A stretch of DNA of 64,000 bases from the NCBI RefSeq assembly GCF_025370935.1, contig NC_133472.1, positions 5,248,171-5,312,170 on the forward strand, written 5' to 3'. A program made the position numbers and the translations under genes. This DNA is from Choristoneura fumiferana. Lineage: Eukaryota > Arthropoda > Insecta > Lepidoptera > Tortricidae. Shown piece by piece: positions 12,851-24,000 of this stretch (position 1 is its first letter; each line of letters starts with the position of its first letter). The notes beneath the pieces were generated by a model. It worked only from the letters and a program-made list of their open reading frames with translations, did no database searches and had not been told where the DNA came from.

Positions 12851-13531
12851 TTAAAAAAAAAATTATGGTTAGGTTATTTTAGTTTAATTTCTCGTGTTCG
12901 TAATTCGACTACACAATTGACGTGATGCCAAAAAAGTGTCGCACTAACCTAGGTTAGGAACACTAGGTATATTACGCAGGTATAGATGTTATTATCATTG
13001 ATAATTACCAGTCCGTAATTATCGGCATAATTATCAAGATAATTATTTTTAAAATTATTCCGTGCAACCCTGATTTCAGCTGTAATTGGTAGCAATACAC
13101 GACTTTTTACTACTTTCGAGTGGTTTTATATATATGATTCCAACAACCGGTACAGTGACTCTGCAGTTTTCCCGCTAACTGCATCCCTTTCTAATTTCTA
13201 GTAGATATTTACTGTGTAATGGTAATGGTTCTATCTACGTAAGTCTCTTTCCTATGGCAGCCCTGGAGCGATCCATAAATATTGTGTTTTACATAAGTTA
13301 AGTTCGAATTTATCTTTCTTTCTCAATTAGGTTCAGTACTTATAGTTGAGATAGCAAAATAAGTACGTACTTTTCCGACATAATACGGTGGCAAAACATT
13401 GTCGCTGACTGTACAGTCGAGTGCTAAAATATGAACTGTCAAGGGCATAAATATTATGTACGTTACCACGGCGCCAAAAATATCTGTACACCTTTATGCC
13501 GCTAACTGTAAGGTCTGTGTATACTATATTT

Positions 13532-13921
13532 CAGGGTTTCTCAAAGTGGGGTTCGCTATTTGACGGTAGGGGGTTCGCGACAAGGTTTACGTGATGGTGG
13601 CTGCAAGACTGGCAAGATGATTAAGATTGGTTTTTGGAGTCTTTTTGTATTTTTTATTTCAACTCCAAAGTTTACTTATTTGTTGTTGTTTGTTTCAGTT
13701 TGTATTTTCGTTGGCAAGTCGATTCTTACCTAGATTTGTTACCTTTTATTGAAATAAATAATATAGGTGCATTATATTATGATGATGATTGAAATAAAAA
13801 AAAACCTTAGTTCTCCAACAATCAATTTTATTACTTTCTTTGGGGGGGGGGCAGGTAGGGGTTCGCTGTCTTCTAGAAACTTTAATAGGGGTACGTGGAG
13901 CCATAAGTTTGAGAAACCCTG
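13532..13921. mobile_element. hAT-type MITE with perfect 8-bp target duplication
   Basis: The ends are CAGGGTTTCTCAAA and its inverse TTTGAGAAACCCTG, resembling hAT (Charlie-like) termini. The direct repeat ctatattt occurs at 13524-13531 and 13922-13929, the 8-bp duplication expected for hAT. The 390-bp interior has no transposase. A sister copy lies at 42511-42903. Confidence 0.88.
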
Positions 13922-13929
13922 CTATATTT

Positions 13930-15059
13930 GACGCTATGGCTGTATAGATATGCGCTCGACTGTACCTGTGTAACACTTCAAAAATATGTACCGATCGCAT
14001 TCTTCATCGAACTTAAAAGGATCGTGGTAGGTACAGTCGAGGTTCAATGTCACTGTTCTCATATGACAATTGTATACAAAAGTTCAAACACAAAGTGACA
14101 GCGAAAAGGTGGTAAAGTGTAAAGATATTTTGACCTTGACTTTATAATACCAAATGGATTACATATTTTACACTTGACTACTTTTTTGAGAGATTTCACC
14201 TCAATTGTTTAAGGGATATTAAAATAAATTCAACCTTTTTATTAATTAAGTAAAAAGTAGGTACTCAATTCCTCAATTCACGCAAAACACAGGTAGGTAG
14301 GTATCAAGTTAGAGAAAAAAAACATAAAGCCTTGTTCACATTTTTTGCGAAGCAGTGACGTAATCTTTACTTGTAAGATAATTTTATATATACCTAGATA
14401 ATTTAAATTTCGGCGTTTATTAAAGTAAAGTACCTATGGCATAATAAAACAAAAATTAAGTAAGTATAGCATATAAAGCGTATTATATTTATATATAATA
14501 TAGCATATTGTTTACAGTTAAAAGTTTTTTACTTACTTGTGTAAAATAGTTTTTTTTTATATAGAAAAAGCATAAATTTTACTAATTTGTAGCATTTTTA
14601 GAAGCTATCGTTGAACAATAAATAACACATAGAGACGAAAATGTAAGCTCTGTTTCAGAAGTCGGCTAAAATGACCTTATGGAGCCTCTCTAAAACTAAA
14701 CTCAGCCGTCCATTTCCGTCTCTAGCAAGTCGTCTAAGCACAAGCATTTCACTTTGCCAACAGCATTTTTTTTATAAAATAATAAGGAAGGACATTAGAT
14801 TCATCTCATTCATCCACTACTACCGCAGAGCATTAAAAAATCACAATTAAAACAATTGCATTGCCATCCAACTTAGGCGTAACTTAAAGTCACACAAAAC
14901 ATATTTTATTTCACTGCGAGGTCAAATTGTGTAATCCGCACAAGTAAACTTAAGTTTTAAATTACTTGTTAAATGGTGATATGTTGAGACTAACCTTATA
15001 GGTCGTTGGCGCCTTAGTAGCTCGTATTTTTAAAAATAAACAAGGCAAGCACTTTTTTT
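13930..15059. other. Intergenic, no gene recognised
   Basis: AT-rich sequence with no supported coding region. A TACAGTCGAGG MITE-like end appears near 14031 without a clear partner. Confidence 0.4.
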
Positions 15060-15147
15060 TTTCACTGACAGATCGCGAAGCGACGCGACGTTCGTTCTAA
15101 CTGGACGCTGCGCGCGCACTGCCTTGCCTTGCCTTGCCTCAACTTGG
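15060..15147 (+). other. Candidate non-coding first exon with strong splice donor
   Basis: A GC- and CpG-rich island of about 90 bp stands out in AT-rich surroundings and ends exactly at a consensus donor (GG|GTAAGT, donor at 15148-15153). It contains a short CCTTG tandem. It could be a transcription start and 5' exon of Mps1, 2.6 kb upstream of its ATG, or of an unrelated or non-coding transcript. A good acceptor (TTCTTTCTAG, ending 17489) lies upstream of the Mps1 start. There is no direct evidence of transcription. Confidence 0.25.
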
Positions 15148-15153
15148 GTAAGT

Positions 15154-16413
15154 TTGTACTTCAACTTTAGTGATGTGATTCTTTAGTTATGTGAGTGAAG
15201 TTGTTCGAATAACTATTGGCTTGGCCGTAACTTGCCCCTAGTTACGTTAGTACTATTATATATTCTGTGCTCTAGTCTAGTGAATGCTCACGCAGCCTTC
15301 CTCGTTCAATCTGATCTAAGCCACTTATTAATAATATTTATGTAGTTAAAGTTATTATAGAGTCTATACTGAAGAACTAAGTAGAATAATATTTTTAACC
15401 CTGGAAACACTATCTAAATCCCAAATACGTACCCTAAGTTTAGCCATGTCTGTCTATATATCTTAAAACTAGTTTACCTGCGGCTTCGCACGCGTAAACT
15501 ATTCGATCTGGTAGTTACAATTGAAATTTCGAGATTTTACAAAATTTCCAATTTTTGGAGATTTTGGTTAAGTTTATTAGGTAGGTCTATTTTATATTTA
15601 AGAAAAGAGAGGCAAATGAACAAGCGCGGGCCTACTCAGAACAATAACACTACAAACGGGCCAGTTAACACTCATTTTACTTTTGTGTTACGATTCTTAC
15701 GATAGAAACGTACTTAGGTACCTATTTAATAAAAATAATTACCTATGCAGTTTCATGAACATAAAAATAAAAAGTAAGTACGAAAGTAAATTCAACCATC
15801 AAGGACAGCATGTATATTCTATTTTCTCCAACTTGCTCGGAAATGTTCTCATTAATGTTGGAAAAATCGACCGGGAAGTCCATCGTTATGCGTTGATGCG
15901 AAAATAAATAAAAAAGTGGCATTTCTTCCCGGACGTCCGGGAAGTGTTTATTATTGTGCAGGTTGTTTACTTTTAATTTCATCCAAGACCGAAAATTCAC
16001 CAAACAGCCAGAAAATAGTCACGTACAAAAAACCGAGATTAAATAAAAACCTTATTTTCTGCGTTTAGCTAATGACAATAATGATCGTGTCTTTTTCCTT
16101 ATCCAAATTCAAAATTCCGTATTTTTTTTAAATTCCGCTTCGTTTCCTCACTTTGTCGTCTGTTCTAACCGAACTTGTATATTGCCATTAAAAAAAAAAT
16201 GATCGTGTCCAAATCATAAGGTGTATTTAGACTTAATTATCTTATCTGACTGCGAAAATATGAGCATTTAGGAATTGCCGCTTTAACTAAAAGTAAAGAA
16301 TGAATAATATTTATATTTACTAATCCTATAAGTTTTCTTTTAATTTATTTTGATTACTATATTTTATGTGGAACCAAATATAATAATAATAAATATCATG
16401 GGGCACTTGACAC
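15154..16413. other. Intergenic, no gene recognised
   Basis: Nothing supported apart from a short LINE-remnant phrase (ACCTGCGGCTTCGCACGCGT) near 15477. Confidence 0.4.
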
Positions 16414-16850
16414 CAATGAGGGCTATCGCGTATGAATTAGCCGCTAGAGGCGCTAGTGTAGCGTGAGGTCTCCGAAATGTCAAATCTCATAGTTTTTGGG
16501 TGAGCTACGCGCCTACGCGGTTTTATTTAGAATTAGAATAATTTTGTGAATATTTTGCATTACCTGAAATTAATTATGGCAATTATGCGTTACGGGGCAA
16601 TGAATGTCTGTCATTGGAGACAGTTTGTCTTTCGGAAACTTTTGTCCTCTCTTTTTCCGAACAAAACGGGACTACGCAACACTGTGGTTGCTCGATATTT
16701 TTATGGTAGGTACGGTTTTAAGGTGTATTAAATATGATTTTTATCTAAAGTTTGTTTTCACGCCCGTAATGACAGACTTTGAAAGCCACACTTAAAACCT
16801 CACGCAACAGTGGCGCCATCTAGAAAGACAAAAAACGATAGCCCTCATTG
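16414..16850. mobile_element. CAATGAGGGCTATCG MITE, copy A
   Basis: The termini are CAATGAGGGCTATCG and its inverse CGATAGCCCTCATTG. Four more copies are at 27340-27767, 34111-34538, 47088-47516 and 58955-59382. Subterminal GGCGCTAGTGTAGCGTGAGG and a short GGCGCCATCTAG block are conserved. The interior has no intact transposase; open frames inside are inconsistent between copies. No target duplication is evident. Confidence 0.85.
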
Positions 16851-17674
16851 CGGCCTATTGAAACAACATTGTAAGGGCGTTCATTAAAGAAAGTAAGTTA
16901 ATATAACACAGTGCCTACGCAGTAACATAACAATTTGTTAGTAAATTTGAGTTCAAATATTAGAATAATCTGCAGTTTTAATGAGATTTCATTTTTTCAA
17001 GTATTTCTGTCGGAAAAATTAAAAATTGAGTTACCGTCTCACAATGTGGCATAATCATCATTTGTGTAATAATTTGAATCATCTTATAACAAACAGAATA
17101 TACTAGGCTGTTTTTGACACTTAAAAACGCACATTTTCGCAGATTAGCCACTTAATTTAATTTCTCAGTGAGATGAAGTCTTAAAAATTAGTCTGTTTCA
17201 CCAGAATATGTAAAAAGAAAATCTAGTTTTCAATGGCATATGTCACTCGTTTCTCGAAAAATAAGGGATTGGTTGCTTTTTGCGTAACTATGGTCCATTA
17301 TATATTGGTTTTTCTCAAAAAAATTGAGATTTACGAATTTCATGGCAAATTCATCAAATTTCTATGTTTGGTCTATTAATTACGATCAATAATTTACCTG
17401 GATTTAATATCGCCCATTTTTTGGACCCCACCTATAAGATTGTGTCACATTTTCTTTATAAATTGTGAAACAGTGTTTATTCTTTCTAGACTTGTACCGA
17501 AATATTCGGTACTCAGCACCATCACTTATTCCTATTGTCTATGATTCATCCCGCTAGTCGGTACCCGTAGTGATACTGTATTATTTCATTTGTTGCATTA
17601 TCTGTGGTACGTAATTCGGTCAAAGTTTACTTGTCTTGTCATTGTCAAAGTGTATCTCCCTCCACTGACGCCGA

Positions 17675-17706
17675 TTCAAAATATTCAAATCAACGGACGA
17701 TTCAAA
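17675..17706. promoter_or_regulatory. Cluster of three TTCAAA (inverse TTTGAA) motifs before Mps1
   Basis: TTCAAA occurs at 17675-17680, 17684-17689 and 17701-17706, 50-80 bp before the Mps1 ATG. The inverse, TTTGAA, is the CHR core bound by the LIN54/Mip120 subunit of DREAM complexes at G2/M genes. The last copy is directly followed by CGCG. Mps1 is a G2/M gene in other animals, so the location is sensible, but a short AT-rich motif can recur by chance. Confidence 0.3.
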
Positions 17707-17756
17707 CGCGAGGACGAATATTGTGTTAACAAAATTGATATATTATAAATGTAACC

Positions 17757-18090
17757 ATGAGTTGCAAGTCGAATTCTGCGTCGAAACTAACAAAGTACCA
17801 GCCGATGCCCATGAAGACATTACTGGCGAATATTCAAGCGTTGCCGGCGGATTTGAACAAACCTGACTCCTCGGATTCATCTGACGACAGTTGCGGTACA
17901 TTAGTCAGTAAAACTAAGAAAGTGCAGCCAATGTTGAGCAAAAAGGCGAATACCCCAAGAGATCGGAGCTATTTTGATCGCGTCCATGTCATGCCCACAA
18001 TTGAAGCTTCCACCTCTACTTCGATAGCAGTCAATGTCGACAATGTCCCTGCACGTCCTCCCTTGCTTGAGAAGAAGGAGAGTAATAGAT
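17757..18090 (+). CDS. Mps1: Mps1 exon 1
   Basis: Contains the start codon and 111 codons plus 1 nt, followed by the donor GTAAGT. Encodes a polar, serine-rich stretch (DSSDSSDDS) of low conservation. Confidence 0.85.
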
Positions 18091-21000
18091 GTAAGTGATT
18101 AGATTTCGAATTAGACAGCGTTTTATTTAAGGCATAGTTATTCCTTCTTTAAAAATGTTTTAAAGTTGGTCAAAACGGTTTATAACGACATCGAAGGGCC
18201 AGCTGTTTATAACGAAATTGATGGGACAGCAATATTTGGTTGTTATACGCGGTTGGTCGTTATAATTAGTGTTATTTTGGTGTATATATTGTGTGTAAAT
18301 GTGGTTCTGAGTCAACCACTTTCAGAAGAAGCAATGCGGATTTACAAGTTCATCAGACGGGCCTTTGCATCCAGAGACTAGGTTTCGGCACAAGAGAGTG
18401 TAACATGTATCTGAGGCTCCCTATGAGGCTGGCATAGTCACATTTAGTGTACTAAAGCCTCGTTAAAATATAAGATTAAAAAAATATATATATTGTGTCG
18501 GGACTTTTTCTTGGTTGTTACATCCAATATGTTGTTATATTTGCTGTCGCTATAAACTGTTTTGCCCGTATTTAGTATTTGATAATTTCTTGTTGGAGTT
18601 TTTCAGGAATTTACTTATGTATGCAAAATAGTATATGAACTTATCACAGCATTTGGTATCACTTCACCTACATATACAGTAGAAAATGGAGAAATTGTTT
18701 GTTTTCATGCAGAGAAAAATAAAGCAGGGATAAAGCATATATTATTTTGTGAATTATAGCTTTGCGCAAGACGTAAGAACATTATATCAATGTAGCACAG
18801 CACAAAATTAATTTTGTAAAAATGTTACAATACCATTTTATCAAAATACTATTTTCTATCTAAATATCTGGACAAATATTTAACCTCGTAAGGCCCAACA
18901 TCCCTAAATTTAGGGCATTTGTCAAAGCGAATGCTGAACAAACTGACTTCTGCTGATAGGCATTAAGTTTAAATTCCTAATGATCTAAATTTGTGTCTCT
19001 GGTGTTTAAATAAGCTCCTAAGTGTACCTTTCAGAGTAAATGTAGAAGGATACATAAATATTGCATTTTACACACATGCATGTTACTTTCTAGTACATTG
19101 CTGCAGCCACAATAGCACTTTAAACCTTTCTTGTAGCTATTACATATATTATATTCTATATAAGCTTTTTCTTAACAAATCACAAAAAAATTAGTGACCT
19201 CACATTGTTTGATAAGGCAATTGGTAATGATACAAAGCAGTTCCAGGGTACCATCAGCCCCCAAATAAGTGGTCTATCAATTTTTAAACAAGTTCCTATC
19301 AAATGAATATGTCGCTAAAGTCGAACTTTCAAGACACGTCTATTGGCATTATTATTTTATGACATGCAAACAACTATCAACTTTAGCTTGGTAGACCACA
19401 TATTTGGCTGATGGTACATTACAAATACTCACAATGTAATAAATCTTTTCATAGTCTTGTGTAAAGTTTCCACAATGTTTCTTTGCTCACAAAACTTGGT
19501 CACAAAGTGGTGGCTCACAAAGGTTGGACTAATTGAACCTTATGACCAATAAGGACAAAATAATATATCACGCACCAGATAGGTTATTCTAACTTTTTCT
19601 ATGGCAGGTAGTCCTAAAAAGTAGTGAGGGTTATATAGGTTTTTTCAATACTAGATCTCTGTGTCGCAGATCATGAGGAATGTTGTAAATGTTGATGATA
19701 TTGTACCATGATCTATTCACTTTCTAATAATTTTCTTTGCTTTGTTATTCTGGTTCAGCAAACAAAGGAAGAGCATAACACTAAACTTAAAAGGGTATTC
19801 AAAGTCAAAATATCTTTATTCAATTTAGGCTGTAAATAGTAGGCCATTAGTGTAAAAAAAACTACTACCAGTTCAGGAAACCTCTGTTGAGATTCTGGCA
19901 CGAAACTCAAGAAGATATATACATTTTTAAAACAGATTTATAAGTGTTGTTTAATGACTTACACCACAAGTATTTACACAACTACATTTTGTGTATGTAG
20001 TTGTGTGAAATTCCATTTATCTTGCCAGGATTTTTTTTTACTGTAATTTGACTTTTCTCACCATACAAATAATTGGTGCATACAAAAAACCTCTAATGGT
20101 GTACAGCTTATTCTTATTGGTTCCAGGGTTGCTCTCCTTACAAACCTGCCCAACCTCTTTTCATGTAATGTTATGCAAATTTACAATTTATGTAGCCAAG
20201 CGAATTAGCTCGTTGAAGTGACAATAGGCGGGCCATATAACACGGTGAACAGATGGCCGGTGGGGCTGAAGAGTTCTTGAGTGGAGAGGAGACCACAAAT
20301 TGGCAAGTGCAGCATAGGATGTCCACCAACGAGATGGACGGATGATCTGGTTAAAGCCAGTGGATGCAAGCTGCTGCCAACCAAAGCAACTGGAGGTCTA
20401 TGGGGGAGGCCTATGTCCAACAGAGGACGTCCTACGGCTGAGATGATGATGAACACAAATCCTTTTTGTTACAGGCCTCTTCCCAGAACCAGTGAAGGAG
20501 CAGGCACCTAAAGAAACGCCTAAGATCAAACAGACAAACACAAGCAGCAAAACTGATCTGTGTCCTCCGAGCACTCCTTTCACAGCGCAGACCCCGACTG
20601 TCTCTACCACTGCCACAACTGTAGCCGCGACGCCCTCGCAGCCTCAGACGCGCACCTCCAAGGTTCAATACAAGTCGATTAACATAAAAGGGAAGAAGTA
20701 CATGTATATCAGAAGACTGGGATCGGGAGGCTCCAGTACCGTTTACAAGGTGAGCTGAATACAGATGCCACTGTCCAGTCTTTAGGGTATATTCCATAGT
20801 CAATATGGAATAACCTTACCAACAAAAAGTAGGAACACCCCCGGCATTGTCATTTCACAGTTCAATATCTCAAAAACGGCAGAACCGATTTTGATGAAAC
20901 ATGTCTAAGAACCATTGCTAGAAAACCTACTTTCAAATAAAAAAAAACCGCTTACGTGCCACAGACAGACACACAGACACACATAGCGGTCACACTTATA

Positions 21001-24000
21001 GCACCCCTCTTTATGCGTCGGGGGTTAAAAAGGGCACTTTTCAATAGCTGCACATTCATTTTTCCATTATTTTAACAAAGCTAAGGGGCCGTTTCACCAC
21101 CCTCCTCACCCTCAGGGAGCGTGAAAAAATATCTGACGTCCTACCAGCCCTAGATGCACACTGCATGCAGTGGCGTAACTACAGGGTGGCAGGGCTGGCA
21201 AAATGCCACGGGCCCCCGACCCAAGAGGGCCCCGGCCCAAGAGGCCGCGAGCTCAGAAATATTTTTTCATCACACTTGCTCGTAAACAGTGTTAAAACAT
21301 GAAGGCTACCTTGGTTGCAACCCCCCAAAAAACCCTCGACCTTAATGTGCTTGTCATGAAACCCGTGGTCGGTAAATGAGTCATTGCGCGTACTAATTTT
21401 CATGTCATGAAGCCCAAGGTCGGTAAATGAGTTTCAGCTGCGCGTGGTGCAGCAGCAGGACCACATGCACACGCGGCTCAGGCACATGCTGAGGGAGGGG
21501 GAGGGCGGCGCTGCCAAGAGCGCAACCCAAGGTATCGCCCATATTTGGAACAATTATATTTTTTCGTTTAGAAATATAAAATTTTACTCGCAAATGTGAT
21601 GAAAAACATTGTATGTCACACGGGCGGTACCAGAATTACGAACATCGACTCATTAAAGCCCTCAGTCTTCGACTTCGGGCTTCTAATAGGCTCTCGTTCG
21701 TAATTCCTTATTTACCGCCCTTAAGACACAATGTACTATTTTAACTTCCTGAGTATTTTATTTTACTTAAAATTAAACAAAGTAAACTCCAATTCAATAG
21801 AATCTGACAATCCTGTAGACACTTCCAGTCTACTAATATAAACACCGGGCTGCCTAAGGCTTTGTGATGTGACTATTATTCTTTTTTGATTCCTTTTAGA
21901 TGATAATTGCAACAACAGGGACATATATAATCAAGTGTGCCCACGATAGGGTGTCTTAAATATGTAGAAAATTGACAGATTCTATTGAATTGTACTTTAC
22001 AACGTGACGATTTTTACTGATAGGGCCCCTTCAAAAGAATTTGCCACTGCCCCAGATAGTATAGTTACTCCACTGACTGCAAGTCAGAAATAGGTGCATG
22101 GTGACTTTACAACATGTTGTTCGACAGATGTTAGAGATAACAACGTCCAACGAGTTCGCACTCAAGAGTGTGAACCTAACGTCAGACCGGGAAGTGTCTC
22201 AGGGGTACCTGAACGAGGTGAAGGTGTTAAGAGACCTGCAATCCAGCGACAGGGTCGTCAAGCTCTATGAATAGTGAGTATATATTCATTAGCAGAGATC
22301 ACAAGTTTTGAGGCAAAATCTAGATAGTTTGTATTGTATATTGATAAACACCGCGCCCATATCTGCTAGCATAATTATTATTATTATTTACAATGCACAG
22401 GCAGCTTATAGCTGATGCGTGCATAACATTGTCGAGAGACAGAATGTAATTTTTGTCAGGATGTGAATGTGACGTTTGTCATAACTCTTTTTTTCTCTGA
22501 ATCCGATACATGTTCAGAATTGTTATAAAACAAACCTAACGTAACCTACAGTTTTCTATAGGATGACCGTTTAATTAAATAATTTCATAATTTTTTACGG
22601 ATTCAGTGGGAAAAAATGATTACAAACAATTACATTATGACCGGCGAAAAGTATGCGAACTTTGGAACACCTCATATACTTTTCTCCTAAAGTAGTTGAT
22701 CACATTCGGTTTAAAAAATATTGTTTGTTTTCTTAACATATAAAATATTTGTAACTACTTATGTCAAAATTGTTTAATTTTGATATACAGAAGCAAGGAC
22801 ACTGTATAGATCTTATGTATTTATTGATATTCTCTAACGCCGAGGAAAACGATGAAGAATTTGTTTAATTTTGATTTTAACACACACTGAATATTACCGG
22901 GACTTAAATACGACACATTATTGCTAAAACTGCCGTGACGTTTCGACCACATTGCTGTGGCCGTGGTCACGAGTACACTCAGTTGTAATAATAACTAGCA
23001 CACACACAGGCACAGGATTTGGCCCCCACTACATACAAAATTACCTATTTCTGCATACATTTGAGGGCCAGGTTTTTTGCCGCTCAGTATATAAGCAAAT
23101 TGATTAGCTGATATTTTTATTACTATTTATTACTATCAAGCTCGTATAGACGTTATTATTATTGATAACTAGCTTTTACCCACGGCTTCGCCCGCGTCGA
23201 ATTCGGGTATCGCGCGCTGTTCCCTCAGGAACTGCGGTTTTCCGGGATTAAAAGTAGCCTATGTCACTCTCTGGCCCATAAACTATCTCTATGCCAAAAA
23301 TCACTTCGATCCGTCGCTCCGTTTCGACGTGAAAGCCGGACAAACATACAAACACACACTTTCGCATTTACTTATAATATTAAGTATGGAGTATCCCGTG
23401 CACCTTTGGTGACAACTGCCACGGGACTAATGGTGGTTTTCCACCGGCGAGGCGAGAGAGAGAATTGAATTTTGTATGCATGTTCGCACGCCATACAAAT
23501 TTCAATTCTCGTCTCGCCCCGCCGGTAGAAAATCATCTTAATGCAAGTATGACATCTGTGGCTATAAATGAAGTGTTATGTTCTTCCAGCGACCACGTGA
23601 AGTCAGCCAACACCCTCAATCTGCTCCTGGAGGTAGGGGAGACGGATCTGGCCTCGTTCCTCCGCAAGCACCGCGAAGGCGCGCCGCCGGCGCTCGTGCT
23701 CCACTATTGGGAGGAGATGCTGAGAGCTGTGCAGCAGATACACTCGCACGGTATGGCTTTTCGGAAATTCCCACGGGATAAGGAAAAAACTGGATTTATG
23801 TTCTGGTTAACGGGATCGATTTCTCGTTTTACTGGTCGTAGGAAACTGAAATTTGGCATTTAGGTTCCTTGGGAAAAAACGGGATTTTTCGTTTTACTAT
23901 TCGTAGGAAGCTGAAATTTGGCATGTAGGTTGCTTGAGGAGTGTAGAGGAGCATTGAGAGAGGACTTTCTAAAAGAGTAATTAGACCAAACTCGGCGTAG

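Noticed and set aside
18166..18381. Open frame in Mps1 intron 1 with a hydrophobic segment
   Set aside because: No recognisable family and no good splice sites; joining exon 1 directly to exon 2 is already in phase.
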